A stretch of 40,637 nucleotides of DNA from Roseovarius sp. (GTDB taxonomy: Bacteria; Pseudomonadota; Alphaproteobacteria; Rhodobacterales; Rhodobacteraceae), in the NCBI GenBank assembly GCA_016278295.1, contig JADQCC010000236.1:1-40637 (forward strand), written 5' to 3'. Made by a program: the position numbers and the translations under genes. Shown one piece after another: positions 29,225 to 39,507 of the stretch (position 1 is the stretch's first letter; each line of letters starts with the position of its first letter). The notes beneath the pieces were generated by a model. That model saw only the letters and a list, made by a program, of their open reading frames with translations, ran no database searches and had not been told where the DNA came from.

Positions 29225-30394
29225 ATGGCTGGAAATAATGGCGGCCCGTGGGGCGGTGGCGGCAATCGCGGCGGCGACGATGACCGTCGCCCGCCAAGCG
29301 GCGGCAGGCGCCCCCCCGAAGGCGGGCAACTCCCCGAGATCGACGAGCTTGTGCGAAAGGGGCAGGATCAACTCCGTGTGCTGATGGGCGGTCGTGGCGG
29401 CGGTGGCCGGGGCGATTCCGGCGGCGGCGGAGGCCCGCAATTCGGCCGCGGCACCATCGGCCTCGCGGCACTGGGCGCCGTGGCGCTGTGGCTTTTCGCC
29501 AGCGTCTACACGGTCAAGCCAGAGGAGCAATCGGTCGAGCTGTTCCTCGGCGAGTATTACGCGACCGGCAATCCCGGCCTCAATTTCGCACCGTGGCCGG
29601 TGGCGACCTACGACATCGTCAACGTCACCTCGGAGCGGACCGAGAATATCGGCCAGCGCAGCAATGTCGGCAACGAGGGGCTGATGCTGACCACCGATGC
29701 CAATATCGTGGACATCAATTTCCAGGTGGTCTGGAACATCGCGGACCCATCGAAACTGCTCTTCAACATCCGCGACCCGCAACTCACGGTGCAGGCGGTG
29801 TCTGAATCGGTGATGCGCGAGATCATCGCCGCCTCGAACCTTGGGCCGATCCTCAACCGCGACCGCGGGATCATCGCGGACAGTGCGATGGAGAACATCC
29901 AGGCGACGCTGGACGAGTACGAGAGCGGCATCCGTATCGTGCGCGTCAACCTCGACAAGGCTGACCCGCCGCGCGAGGTGATTGATGCGTTCCGCGAGGT
30001 GCAGGCCGCCGAGCAGGAGCGCGACCGGCTGCAACGGCAGGCCGACGCCTATGCCAACCGGGTGCTGGCGGAGTCGCGCGGTGAAGCCGCGCAGATCCTC
30101 GCCCAGGCCGAAGGCTATCGCGCCCGCGTGGTCAACGAGGCCCGCGGTGACGCGAGCCGTTTCACCTCGGTCCTGACGGAATATACCAAGGCCCCCGAGG
30201 TCACCCGCAAGCGCCTCTATCTAGAGCGGATGGAGCAGGTACTCGGTGACATCGACAAGACGATACTCGACCAGGCCATCGTCGGCACCGACGGCGGCAG
30301 CGGTGTCGTGCCCTACCTGCCGCTGAACGAGTTGCGCCGCAGCAACGCGTCCAGCGATGGAAACCGCAGCAACACGACAAGCGAAGGAAACTGA
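29225..30394 (+). CDS. hflK: FtsH protease modulator HflK (SPFH domain)
   Basis: Gly-rich N-terminus, TM, VYTVKPEEQSVELFLGEY, SPFH/Band7 domain; adjacent hflC. Confidence 0.95.
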   Translation: MAGNNGGPWGGGGNRGGDDDRRPPSGGRRPPEGGQLPEIDELVRKGQDQLRVLMGGRGGGGRGDSGGGGGPQFGRGTIGLAALGAVALWLFASVYTVKPEEQSVELFLGEYYATGNPGLNFAPWPVATYDIVNVTSERTENIGQRSNVGNEGLMLTTDANIVDINFQVVWNIADPSKLLFNIRDPQLTVQAVSESVMREIIAASNLGPILNRDRGIIADSAMENIQATLDEYESGIRIVRVNLDKADPPREVIDAFREVQAAEQERDRLQRQADAYANRVLAESRGEAAQILAQAEGYRARVVNEARGDASRFTSVLTEYTKAPEVTRKRLYLERMEQVLGDIDKTILDQAIVGTDGGSGVVPYLPLNELRRSNASSDGNRSNTTSEGN

Positions 30395-30398
30395 GATC

Positions 30399-31277
30399 AT
30401 GGGCAAGATCAAATTCCTCATCCCGTTCCTCGTGGTCGCCGTGTTCCTCGCACTGTCGTCGGTCTTCGTGGTAGACGAGCGCGAGAATGCGCTGGTGCTG
30501 CAATTCGGCCAGATCAAGGCCGTTCACGCCGATCCGGGGCTCAACTTCAAGATCCCCTTCATCCAGGAGGTGGTGCGCTATGACGACCGCATCCTGTCGC
30601 TCGACACCGACACGATCGAGGTGACACCCTCCGACGACCGCCGGCTGATCGTCGATGCCTTCGCCCGCTACCGCATCCGCGACGTGGTGCAATTCCGGCA
30701 AGCGGTCGGCATCGGTGGCATGGCCGTGGCAGAGGACCGGCTTGCGTCGGTGCTCAACGCGCAGATCCGCGAGGTGCTGGGTGCCGACCAGGTGACATCC
30801 GACTCGATCCTGTCGCCGGAACGCCGCGACCTCGCCAAGCGCATCCGCGCACAGGCGCGCACCAGCGCAGAGGGCCTCGGGTTGGAAATCGTCGACGTGC
30901 GGCTCAAGCAGACCAACCTGCCCGACCAGAACCTGGACGCCACATTCGCCCGGATGCGGGCCGAGCGCGAGCGCGAGGCCGCCGACGAGATCGCCCGCGG
31001 TAACGAGGCGGCGCAGCGCGTGCGCGCGCAGGCCGACCGGACGGTGACCGAAACGGTGTCGGATGCCGAGCGCGAGGCGCAGGTGATCCGCGGCGAGGCC
31101 GATGCCGAGCGCAACGCAATCTATGCCGAGGCCTATGGCAAGAACAAAGAATTCTTTGCCTTCTATCGTTCGCTTCAAGCGTATGAGAACGCGCTCAAGG
31201 GCGAAAATTCCTCGATCGTGATGACACCGGACAGCGAGTTCTTCGAATACCTGCGCTCGGGCACCGCATCGCAATGA
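30399..31277 (+). CDS. hflC: Protease modulator HflC (SPFH domain)
   Basis: FVVDERENALVLQFGQIK, DARILSLDTDTIEVTPSD-like segment, EFFAFYRSLQAYENAL. Confidence 0.95.
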   Translation: MGKIKFLIPFLVVAVFLALSSVFVVDERENALVLQFGQIKAVHADPGLNFKIPFIQEVVRYDDRILSLDTDTIEVTPSDDRRLIVDAFARYRIRDVVQFRQAVGIGGMAVAEDRLASVLNAQIREVLGADQVTSDSILSPERRDLAKRIRAQARTSAEGLGLEIVDVRLKQTNLPDQNLDATFARMRAEREREAADEIARGNEAAQRVRAQADRTVTETVSDAEREAQVIRGEADAERNAIYAEAYGKNKEFFAFYRSLQAYENALKGENSSIVMTPDSEFFEYLRSGTASQ

Positions 31278-31471
31278 TCGAAACGGCCCTTCTGGCCCTC
31301 GGGCTGGTGCTGATCGTGGAGGGGCTGGTCTATGCGCTGGCCCCTTCGCTCATTGACCGGATGCTGGTAGCGCTGGCGGCCTTCCCCCCCGAGGCGCGTC
31401 GACTGATGGGGCTGCTGGCGCTGGTATGCGGACTTGTGCTCGTCTGGGCGGCCAAGACGCTGGGGGCTTGA
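31274..31471 (+). CDS. DUF2065 family small membrane protein
   Basis: 65 aa, two TM segments, position between hflC and degP; ATGA overlap with hflC. Confidence 0.88.
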   Translation: MIETALLALGLVLIVEGLVYALAPSLIDRMLVALAAFPPEARRLMGLLALVCGLVLVWAAKTLGA

Positions 31472-31619
31472 ATTCACGGCGCCGGAACGGTCACATCACC
31501 GTGATCAAATGTTACAGCCTTTGCGAAAGGGGCGGCGACACTTACATCTGATCCATCCACCGGGAGCGGCGCGGCCTTCGCGCGCGATCCCGACGACACG
31601 AACCAGAGGAGATTTTGGC

Positions 31620-33080
31620 GTGACCAATCCGAACATTGCCGCTACGCGATCTGCAACCGGGGCCGCGCGGGCCGTCTGGCTCATGGCGCTGGCCGTGGCG
31701 CTTGTGCTGGCGCAGGCGATCACCGCGCGCGCGTTGCCACAAAGCTTTGCCGACCTCGCCGACGACATCAGCCCCGCCGTGGTCAACATCACCACCTCGA
31801 CCCTGGTCGAGCAGGGCACAACGCCGTTGCCGATGGTACCCGAGGGCTCTCCCTTCGAGGACTTCTTCGAGCGGTTCCGCGACCAGATGCCCGAAGGCGA
31901 TCAGCAGCGCCGTTCCACGGCGCTGGGCTCGGGCTTCGTGATTTCCGAGGATGGCTACGTGGTCACCAACAACCACGTCATCAAGGACGCCGACGAGATT
32001 GATATCGAGTTCTTCTCGGGCGAGAAACTGTCCGCCAAGGTGGTCGGCACCGATCCCAAGACAGATATCGCGCTCCTGAAGGTGGAACCGAAAAAACCGC
32101 TCCCGTTCGTCAAGTTCGGTGACAGCGACACCGCCCGCGTGGGCGACTGGGTGCTGGCGATGGGCAACCCGCTGGGACAGGGCTTCTCGCTCTCTGCCGG
32201 CATCGTCTCGGCGCGCAACCGGGCTCTGTCGGGCACCTATGACGACTACATCCAGACCGACGCGGCGATCAACCGCGGCAACTCCGGCGGGCCGCTGTTC
32301 AACATGGAGGGCGACGTGGTCGGCGTGAACACCGCGATCCTCAGCCCCACCGGCGGCTCCATCGGGATCGGTTTCTCTATGGCCTCGAACGTGGTCAAGC
32401 GCGTGGTCGATCAGCTCAAGCAATACGGCGAGACACGGCGCGGCTGGCTGGGCGTGCGCATCCAGGACGTGACCGAGGACGTGGCCGAGGCGATGGGCCT
32501 CGAAAAAGTCGCCGGCGCTCTGATCACCGACGTGCCGGAGGGCCCCGCCGCCGAGGCCGGGATGAAGGCCGGCGATGTGATCCTCAGCTTCGATGGTCGT
32601 GACGTCAAGGATACCCGCAGCCTCGTGCGGCAGGTGGGCAACACCGAGGTCGGCAAGACCGTGCGCGTCGTGGTCTACCGCGACGGCCAGACCACGACGC
32701 TCAAGGTGACGCTGGGCCGCCGCGAGGAGGCCGAGGGCTCGATCGAGGTGGCGCAGCCCGGCGCGCCCGAGGCCCCGCAGGAGAAATCCATGATGGGCCT
32801 GACGCTCAAGCCGCTCGACGACGAATTGCGCGCACAGCTCGAACTGGACGCGAATGCAACCGGGCTCGTGGTCATCGAGGTGGACGAGATGTCCGAGGCC
32901 TATGAAAAAGGCCTGCGCGCGGGCGATATCATCACCGAGGCCGGCCAGCAGAAGATCGCGAGCATCTCCGATCTTGACACGCGCATTGCCGAGGCGCGCG
33001 ACGCGGGGCGCAAGTCGCTGCTGCTCTTGGTGCGCCGCGCGGGCGAACCGCGCTTCGTGGCCCTGAACATCGCGAAATAG
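31620..33080 (+). CDS. degP: Do/DegP-family periplasmic serine protease
   Basis: VTNNHVIKDADEIDI, KTDIALLKVEPK, INRGNSGGPLFNMEGDVVGVNT catalytic triad, two PDZ domains; GTG start. Confidence 0.95.
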   Translation: MTNPNIAATRSATGAARAVWLMALAVALVLAQAITARALPQSFADLADDISPAVVNITTSTLVEQGTTPLPMVPEGSPFEDFFERFRDQMPEGDQQRRSTALGSGFVISEDGYVVTNNHVIKDADEIDIEFFSGEKLSAKVVGTDPKTDIALLKVEPKKPLPFVKFGDSDTARVGDWVLAMGNPLGQGFSLSAGIVSARNRALSGTYDDYIQTDAAINRGNSGGPLFNMEGDVVGVNTAILSPTGGSIGIGFSMASNVVKRVVDQLKQYGETRRGWLGVRIQDVTEDVAEAMGLEKVAGALITDVPEGPAAEAGMKAGDVILSFDGRDVKDTRSLVRQVGNTEVGKTVRVVVYRDGQTTTLKVTLGRREEAEGSIEVAQPGAPEAPQEKSMMGLTLKPLDDELRAQLELDANATGLVVIEVDEMSEAYEKGLRAGDIITEAGQQKIASISDLDTRIAEARDAGRKSLLLLVRRAGEPRFVALNIAK

Positions 33081-33100
33081 GCGCCCCCCGCGTCGGCAAG

Positions 33101-33126
33101 GGCCCCGCGTCGCGGGGGCCTTTGTC
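33101..33126 (+). terminator. Terminator-like stem-loop after degP
   Basis: aaggccccgcg/cgcgggggcctttgt-type stem followed by a short T-rich run. Confidence 0.65.
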
Positions 33127-33157
33127 GTTTGGCGGTGCGGTTCATCAGGGGCGGTTC

Positions 33158-33223
33158 TGGCCTGGAGGGGACGTTGGGGAGAGCCGCGCCGGGACCAAAT
33201 CCCCAACGTCCCCTTCCAGGCCA
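33158..33223. repeat. Long imperfect inverted repeat (about 23-bp stem, one bulge, 19-nt loop)
   Basis: tggcctggaggggacgttgggga (33158-33180) versus tccccaacgtccccttccaggcca (33200-33223). Confidence 0.9.
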
Positions 33224-33271
33224 ACATCCCCCCGTCCATCCCGCCAGATCGCGCTGTGGCCTTGCGTGCCC

Positions 33272-33835
33272 TCAACCCGGCAGCGGAAACTCCGCGAGGG
33301 CTGCGTCCTTGCGCAGATAGAGCGGATGCTTGGCCGAGCCATCCTTGTTGAGACCAAAGCATTTGAGCGGGCGCCCGGTGGCAGCAAGCGCGGCGACGGC
33401 GGCGCGCACGGTGCCCGCGTAACGGGGGTGCAGGCGGCCATAGGCCATGACCACCAGTTCCGCCTCCCGCGCCATCGCCACCAGCGCGGGGATGTTGGCG
33501 GGGCTGCACGCCGCGTCCGGGTCGGCGGGCAGGTCTCGCGGCGAGGTCGCGCGCCAGTCGAGCACATTGCCCTTGAGATAGCGGGTATACCCCCAGTCAC
33601 GGGCAAAGGTCAATTCGCGGTGACAGGTGGGGTCCGAGGCTGAGGCGCTCGCCACCGACGGGTTCATACCCACGAAGAGAACGGCGCGCGGCGCCTCTCC
33701 GGGCGCGGTCCAGTCGCGAGAAAGCGACTGGCGATAGCGCCCGCACGGGGAAAAACCGGCCGCGCCGCGCACGCCTTCGGGCAGGCGCAGACGCACCTTG
33801 CCGCCCGGGTCGTGCCGATCCTCGGGCGCGGTCAT
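33272..33835 (-). CDS. DUF1643 domain protein
   Basis: [15 protein letters not shown]...[49 protein letters not shown]. Confidence 0.88.
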   Translation of the reverse strand: MTAPEDRHDPGGKVRLRLPEGVRGAAGFSPCGRYRQSLSRDWTAPGEAPRAVLFVGMNPSVASASASDPTCHRELTFARDWGYTRYLKGNVLDWRATSPRDLPADPDAACSPANIPALVAMAREAELVVMAYGRLHPRYAGTVRAAVAALAATGRPLKCFGLNKDGSAKHPLYLRKDAALAEFPLPG

Positions 33836-34737
33836 CGGTTGAACACGCGCGAGGGATGCAGCTCGCCCGCCTTGTAGCGGCCCACGGCGATGGCGCGCCC
33901 GTCCTCGGCGGCCCAGCACTCCTCGCCATACTCGACGCCCGAGGCGATCACCATGCCGGGGTTGCCGTTGCGCAGACGCGCCGCGCCCTCTGGCGTGGCG
34001 GCGAGCATGGGCAGATCGGCGAGCCCCTCTTCGAGCGGACGAAGATGCGCATCGAGATCGGGGCCGCGCGCCAGCGCTTCTATGGTCTCCATGCTCACCC
34101 CGTCCTCGGCGTGGAACGGGCCGGACCAGGTGCGGCGCAGCGTCACCACGTGGCCGAAACAGCCCAGCGCGCGGCCCAGGTCGCGGGCGACGGACCGCAC
34201 GTAGCCGCCCTTGCCACAGGTCATCTCGATCACCGCGTGGTCGGGGTCGGGGCGGTCGGCGAGCACGATTTCCTCGACCCATAGCGGGCGGGCCGCAACC
34301 TCGAAATCCTCGCCCTCGCGGGCGCGCTTGTAGGCGCGCTGCCCGTCGATCTTGACCGCAGAGAAGCGCGGCGGCACCTGCATGATCTCGCCCAGAAAGG
34401 CACCGAGCGCGTCCTTGATCTGGTCGTCCGAGGGGCGCGCGTCGCTCGCGTCGGTCACCTCGCCCTCGGCGTCGTCGGTATTGGTGCCCTGCCCCAGCCG
34501 CACGGTAAAGCGATAGGCCTTGAGCGCGTCGGTGATATACGGGACGGTCTTGGTCGCCTCGCCCAGCGCGATGGCGAGCACGCCGGTGGCCTCGGGGTCA
34601 AGCGTGCCGGCATGGCCCGCCTTGCGCGCATCAAGCGCCCATTTCACCTTGTTCACCACAGCGGTGGAGGTCAGCCCCGCGGGCTTGTCCACCACCAACC
34701 ACCCGGAAATGTCGCGGCCCTTGGGCTTTCGTGCCAT
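33832..34737 (-). CDS. truB: tRNA pseudouridine55 synthase
   Basis: [63 protein letters not shown]. Confidence 0.97.
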   Translation of the reverse strand: MARKPKGRDISGWLVVDKPAGLTSTAVVNKVKWALDARKAGHAGTLDPEATGVLAIALGEATKTVPYITDALKAYRFTVRLGQGTNTDDAEGEVTDASDARPSDDQIKDALGAFLGEIMQVPPRFSAVKIDGQRAYKRAREGEDFEVAARPLWVEEIVLADRPDPDHAVIEMTCGKGGYVRSVARDLGRALGCFGHVVTLRRTWSGPFHAEDGVSMETIEALARGPDLDAHLRPLEEGLADLPMLAATPEGAARLRNGNPGMVIASGVEYGEECWAAEDGRAIAVGRYKAGELHPSRVFNR

Positions 34738-34777
34738 TCTTCGGTCCCGTTCCTGTCCCTCGATCAGGCGCAAGGGC

Positions 34778-35602
34778 CTAGTCGAGCGGCGCACCCTCGT
34801 CAACCACGACACCGAGGATGGGGCCGAGCGGCAGAAAGCTCCCGTCCGACCGCCCGAGCCCCGGTGCGTGGAGACGCGACACCTTGCCATCGAGATAAAG
34901 CGCTTGGCGCGCGCCGAGATAGTCGCGGAAGACGCGGGCGAAGCGGTGGAGATTCACCGGCGCATCGGAGATGAGAAACCACACGCGCCGCCCGTCGGCG
35001 GAGGTGCCCACACCGTTGCGGATAAAGCGGCTGTCGCTGTCCTCGATGAAGCGCGGGTGCAGCGCCCCGTCGATCACCAGCATCGGCCCCGATTGGGTGG
35101 CATGGCGGCAATCCGGGTCGGTACGGGCAAAGTCGCGCGTTTCCATCACGTCGGCGCGCCCTTTGCGCACACAGAACACGCCGTTGGGCAGCATCCCGAA
35201 ATTGCCGGGACCGGCGCGGGTGACAAGCGGAGCGGTCTTGCGCCCCGCCTCGACATAGAGGCCGACGGGGCGACGGTCGGGGTGGTACATGCCGCCATTC
35301 ATGGCAAAGGCGAGGCGCTTGCCCTGTTTCTCCAGCAGCCGCTCGACATTGGCAAAGCTGCCGAGAAGCGTATCGCTGCCGGGATCGTTGAGAAACAGGC
35401 GGATATCGTCGCGCGCGGCGTCCGCCTCGCACAGCGTGTAACCCGCGCCCTCGACGGTGATCGCGCGACACGATGCAGCGGATGCAGGGGCGCCGAGAGC
35501 CAGGACGAGGGGGGCGAGAAGGACGGCGGCGATTGGGTGGCCGCGCAAGAAGGCGCACAGAACCCGGTACAAGCTCAATGGACCGAGCCTACCCCTCCAC
35601 AT
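34778..35602 (-). CDS. Phosphodiester glycosidase (NAGPA-like/DUF2233) family protein
   Basis: Signal/TM N-terminus, [40 protein letters not shown]; start could be 35620. Confidence 0.85.
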   Translation of the reverse strand: MWRGRLGPLSLYRVLCAFLRGHPIAAVLLAPLVLALGAPASAASCRAITVEGAGYTLCEADAARDDIRLFLNDPGSDTLLGSFANVERLLEKQGKRLAFAMNGGMYHPDRRPVGLYVEAGRKTAPLVTRAGPGNFGMLPNGVFCVRKGRADVMETRDFARTDPDCRHATQSGPMLVIDGALHPRFIEDSDSRFIRNGVGTSADGRRVWFLISDAPVNLHRFARVFRDYLGARQALYLDGKVSRLHAPGLGRSDGSFLPLGPILGVVVDEGAPLD

Positions 35603-35984
35603 CCCGGCGCACCTTTTCATCCTCGAAGAGCCGGCGCGTCTCGTCCATCTGGTCGAAGGTCTCGTCGAGGCGAAAGCGCAGGTCGGGCGTGAACTTGAGC
35701 CCCGCCTTGCGGCCGATGATGCGGCGCAGCTCGGCCTTGTTGCGCGCGAGGAACTCGATTGCCGCGCCCTGCGCCTCGCCGCCCAGCGGCATCACATAGG
35801 CCGTGGCGATCTTGAGATCGGGCGAGCAGCGCACCTCGCCCACCGTGATCGACAGGCGGTTGAGCTCGGGATCGTGGATGTCGCCGCGCATCAGCACCTC
35901 CGACAGCGTGCGGCGAACGAGTTCACCGACGCGGAGTTGCCGTTGCGAGGGACCGGGGCCGTCATGTGTGCGGTTCTTTGCCAT
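35589..35984 (-). CDS. rbfA: 30S ribosome-binding factor
   Basis: [29 protein letters not shown]...[19 protein letters not shown]. Confidence 0.95.
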   Translation of the reverse strand: MAKNRTHDGPGPSQRQLRVGELVRRTLSEVLMRGDIHDPELNRLSITVGEVRCSPDLKIATAYVMPLGGEAQGAAIEFLARNKAELRRIIGRKAGLKFTPDLRFRLDETFDQMDETRRLFEDEKVRRDVEG

Positions 35985-36032
35985 TGCGCCGATCTAATCC
36001 TTCGCGCGGGCCGTGCCAAGCGGCGGCAGGGC

Positions 36033-36821
36033 TCAATCGTCGAGATCGGCGAAGAGATTCTCGCTCTCGACGAAATCTATCCGTTCCTCGGCCACGGTGC
36101 CGTCGTTGATGTCGCGGGTTTCCACCCGGCCATCGCCAAAGCCGAGAATCACCACGTCGCAGATATCGAGGAACAGGCCGTTCTCGACCACCCCCGGCAT
36201 CTGGTTGAGCGCCATCGAAAGCCGGTGCGGGTGGCCGATGCGGGCAAGATGCAGATCGACGATGTAATTGCCCTCGTCGGTGACGAAGGGGCGGTCGCCG
36301 TTCATCCGCAGCGAGGCGTCGCGCCCGAGCACGTCCATGTTGATGAGCAGCTCCTCGATCAGCGATTTCGTGGTCTGCCAGCCGAACGGGATCACCTCGA
36401 CCGGCAGGGGAAAGGCCCCGAGATGCTCGACCTCCTTGCCGATATCGGCGATCACGATCATCTGGTCGCTGGCGGTTGCGACGATCTTTTCCTGCAACAG
36501 CGCCCCGCCGCCGCCCTTGATCAGGTTGAGGTTGGCATCGAACTCATCCGCGCCGTCGATGGTCACGTCCAGCCATTTCGCCTCGTCGAGGCTGATGACC
36601 TCGATGCCCACCTCGCGGGCAAGCTCGGCGGTGCGGGTGGAGGTGGGCACGCCCTTGATCTTGAGCCCGTCCTCGCGCACCATTTCGCCTAGGCAGCGCA
36701 CCATCCACGCCGCGGTAGACCCGGTGCCAAGCCCCACGCGCATCCCGTCCTCGATGTAGTCGACCGACCGTTTGGCGGCGACGAACTTGGCCTTGTCGAT
36801 GGGCGAAAGCTCTCCGGTCAT
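36033..36821 (-). CDS. rpiA: Ribose-5-phosphate isomerase A
   Basis: MRVGLGTGSTAAWMVRCLGE, DVTIDGADEFDANLNLIKGGGGALLQEKIVA. Confidence 0.97.
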   Translation of the reverse strand: MTGELSPIDKAKFVAAKRSVDYIEDGMRVGLGTGSTAAWMVRCLGEMVREDGLKIKGVPTSTRTAELAREVGIEVISLDEAKWLDVTIDGADEFDANLNLIKGGGGALLQEKIVATASDQMIVIADIGKEVEHLGAFPLPVEVIPFGWQTTKSLIEELLINMDVLGRDASLRMNGDRPFVTDEGNYIVDLHLARIGHPHRLSMALNQMPGVVENGLFLDICDVVILGFGDGRVETRDINDGTVAEERIDFVESENLFADLDD

Positions 36822-36902
36822 GGCGGCGTCCCTCCGGGCTGTGGCACCTGACGTTATAGGCGCGTTGCGGTGGCGGCGCGAGTGGCAATCGCCGTCCCGC
36901 GC

Positions 36903-37328
36903 TCAGATCGTAAGGTGGCGCGCGCGCGCGCCACGCTCGATGGCGGCGGCGTGCAGCCGGTCGATATCGAGCTCGTAGCGCATTTCCTCCAACAGCCGCA
37001 ACTCACGGTCGTTGAGCGTACCATCCGCCGCCGCCACGTCGCAGGCAAGCGCATAGGCGGTCTCGTTCAGCGCCTCGGGCAGGTTGGCACGCATGAGACC
37101 AAATAGCGCGTCGAGCCCGTCCTCGACCGAAAACAGATCGAACACGGTCTGCGACATCACGCGCAGCCGATCGAGATCGTAGCTGGCAAAGATGGGCAGG
37201 TTGTTGATCGTGCTCTCGATCTTGACGAGCTCGGCGGTGCGCATGTTCTCGTCGGAGGCGGAAACCGCGATCATCAGGGCGACGAGGCAATCCTGCGGCG
37301 ACAGCGAGTGGGGGATCTGGTCTGACAT
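36903..37328 (-). CDS. TerB-like (tellurite-resistance TerB fold) protein
   Basis: LVALMIAVSASDENMRTAELVKIESTINNL...YALACDVAAADGTLNDRELRLLEEMRYEL. Confidence 0.78.
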   Translation of the reverse strand: MSDQIPHSLSPQDCLVALMIAVSASDENMRTAELVKIESTINNLPIFASYDLDRLRVMSQTVFDLFSVEDGLDALFGLMRANLPEALNETAYALACDVAAADGTLNDRELRLLEEMRYELDIDRLHAAAIERGARARHLTI

Positions 37329-37446
37329 GGGGGGCCTTTCAGGGGGCGCGTGTTGCGGTGCAGAATATTGACTGTCCCGCGCCCCGGCAATAGGAACCCG
37401 CAATGTCGCGCGGGCCATTGCCTGCGACAAAACCGGAGTTTGAGCA

Positions 37447-39021
37447 ATGTCCGATCTGCGCGAAGCGGCGATGAATTCAAAGGCGTGGCCTTTTGAAGAG
37501 GCGCGCCGCGTGCTCAAACGCTACGAAAAGACCCCGCCGGAAAAGGGTCATGTGCTGTTCGAGACCGGCTATGGACCGAGCGGATTGCCGCATATCGGCA
37601 CCTTCGGCGAGGTGCTGCGCACCACCATGATCCGCCGCGCCTTCGAGGTGATCAGCGATATCCCCACGCGGCTCATCTGTTTTTCTGACGATCTCGACGG
37701 GATGCGCAAGGTGCCGGGCAACGTGCCCGACCGCGAAATGCTGGCCGAGCACCTGCAAAAGCCGCTCACATCCGTGCCCGACCCGTTCGGCACGCACGCG
37801 AGCTTTGGCGCGCACAACAACGCCATGCTGCGGCGGTTCCTCGATACGTTCGGGTTCGAGTACGAATTCGTCAGCGCCACGGAATTCTACCGCTCCGGGC
37901 AGTTCGACGAGGTGCTGCTGCGCGCCGCCGCGCGCTATGACGACATCATGAAGATCATGCTGAAATCGCTGCGCGAAGAGCGTCAGCAGACCTATTCGAT
38001 CTTCCTGCCCATCCACCCCGAGACGGGGCGCGTGCTCTACGTCCCGATGAAGCATGTGGACGGCGCCAGGGGCGAAATCACCTTCGACGACGAGCAGGGC
38101 CGCGAATGGACGCTTCCTGTCACCGGCGGTCGGGTAAAGCTGCAATGGAAGCCCGATTTCGGGGCGCGCTGGGCGGCGCTGGGCGTCGATTTCGAGATGT
38201 ATGGCAAGGACCATTCCACCAACACGCCGATCTATGACGGCATCTGCCGGGCGCTGGGCATGCGCCCGCCCGAGCATTTCACCTACGAGCTGTTCCTCGA
38301 CGAGAGCGGGCAGAAGATCTCGAAATCCTCCGGCAACGGCATCTCGATCGACGAATGGCTGCGCTATGCCGCGACCGAGAGCCTCAGCTATTTCATGTAT
38401 CAAAAGCCCAAGACCGCCAAACGGCTGCATTTCGACGTGATCCCAAAGGCGGTGGACGAGTATCACCAGCAATTGCGCGCCTATGCCGGTCAGGACGCGG
38501 CACAGCGGGCGGCCAACCCGGTCCATCACATCCACAACGGCGACGTACCCCAGAGCCGGATGGTGGTGCCCTTCTCGATGCTGCTCAACCTCGCCTCGGT
38601 TTCCGCTGCCCATGACAAGGAGACGCTCTGGGGCTTCATCCGCCGTTACGCGCCCGAGGCAAACGCCGCGACGCATCCCGATCTCGATGCCGCGGCGGGC
38701 GGGGCGGTGCGCTATTACGAGGATTTCGTCGCCCCCGCCAAGGTCTATCGCGCGCCCACCGATCTGGAGCGTGAGGCGCTGACCGATCTGCGTGACCAAC
38801 TGGAAGCCTATGACGGGCCCACGGATGACGAAGCGCTGCAATCCATCGTCTACGCCGTGGGGCGCGACCGGTTCGACCCGCTCCGCGACTGGTTCAAGGC
38901 ACTCTACGAGGTGCTTTTGGGGGCCTCCCAGGGCCCGCGCTTCGGCGGGTTCATCGCGCTTTACGGCGTGGCAGAGACGGTGGCGCTGATCGACCGGGCG
39001 CTGGCGGGCGAACTGGCTTGA
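37447..39021 (+). CDS. lysK: Class I lysyl-tRNA synthetase
   Basis: [21 protein letters not shown] (HIGH-like), [20 protein letters not shown] (KMSKS-like), class I LysRS architecture. Confidence 0.95.
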   Translation: MSDLREAAMNSKAWPFEEARRVLKRYEKTPPEKGHVLFETGYGPSGLPHIGTFGEVLRTTMIRRAFEVISDIPTRLICFSDDLDGMRKVPGNVPDREMLAEHLQKPLTSVPDPFGTHASFGAHNNAMLRRFLDTFGFEYEFVSATEFYRSGQFDEVLLRAAARYDDIMKIMLKSLREERQQTYSIFLPIHPETGRVLYVPMKHVDGARGEITFDDEQGREWTLPVTGGRVKLQWKPDFGARWAALGVDFEMYGKDHSTNTPIYDGICRALGMRPPEHFTYELFLDESGQKISKSSGNGISIDEWLRYAATESLSYFMYQKPKTAKRLHFDVIPKAVDEYHQQLRAYAGQDAAQRAANPVHHIHNGDVPQSRMVVPFSMLLNLASVSAAHDKETLWGFIRRYAPEANAATHPDLDAAAGGAVRYYEDFVAPAKVYRAPTDLEREALTDLRDQLEAYDGPTDDEALQSIVYAVGRDRFDPLRDWFKALYEVLLGASQGPRFGGFIALYGVAETVALIDRALAGELA

Positions 39022-39062
39022 TCGGGATCATTGCGCGGGGCGCGCCGCGCGGATAGCCTCGG

Positions 39063-39491
39063 ATGCAAAAGCAAATGAGGCCCACGATGCAGACCCGTCC
39101 CCTGTTCCTTGTCACCGTGCTGGGCGTTGCCGCCTGCGTGCAGGCCGTTTCCATGCCCGATGCAAGCGAAGGCGCGGCGATCTATGCCGAGAACTGCGCG
39201 CAGTGCCACGGCACTTCGGGCAAGGGCGACGGACCCTGGGCCGCGGGGGTGACCCCCCCGCCCGCCGATCTGACCCGACTTTCCGCGGATGGCACCTTCC
39301 CGCGCCGTCATGTGCTGTCGGTGATCGACGGCTACGACCGCACCGGCCTGCCGGGGCAGGACATGCCGGAATTCGGCCTGCTGCTGGAGGGCGAGACGGT
39401 GCCGGTGGATGTGGGCGACGGGGTGCTCACGCCCACACCGCGCCCGCTCGCGGCCCTGATGGCCTACCTGGAGAGCATCCAGGAGGGGTGA
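39063..39491 (+). CDS. Monoheme cytochrome c, probable lipoprotein
   Basis: Lipobox-like LGVAAC at the signal peptide end, IYAENCAQCHGTSGKGDGPWAAG heme site, PGQDMPEFG distal Met. Confidence 0.85.
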   Translation: MQKQMRPTMQTRPLFLVTVLGVAACVQAVSMPDASEGAAIYAENCAQCHGTSGKGDGPWAAGVTPPPADLTRLSADGTFPRRHVLSVIDGYDRTGLPGQDMPEFGLLLEGETVPVDVGDGVLTPTPRPLAALMAYLESIQEG

Positions 39492-39507
39492 GGGTGGCCC
39501 GCAACGG

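Noticed and set aside
31495-31505. ATCAC-C-GTGAT palindrome and TGATC-like element upstream of degP as an ECF/RpoE-type promoter
   Set aside because: The -10 position did not match the recalled alphaproteobacterial RpoE consensus well enough to claim
31542-33509. 655-aa minus-strand ORF opposite degP, the longest ORF in the track
   Set aside because: Antisense frame of a clear DegP gene, low-complexity H/G/A/R composition, no recognisable domain
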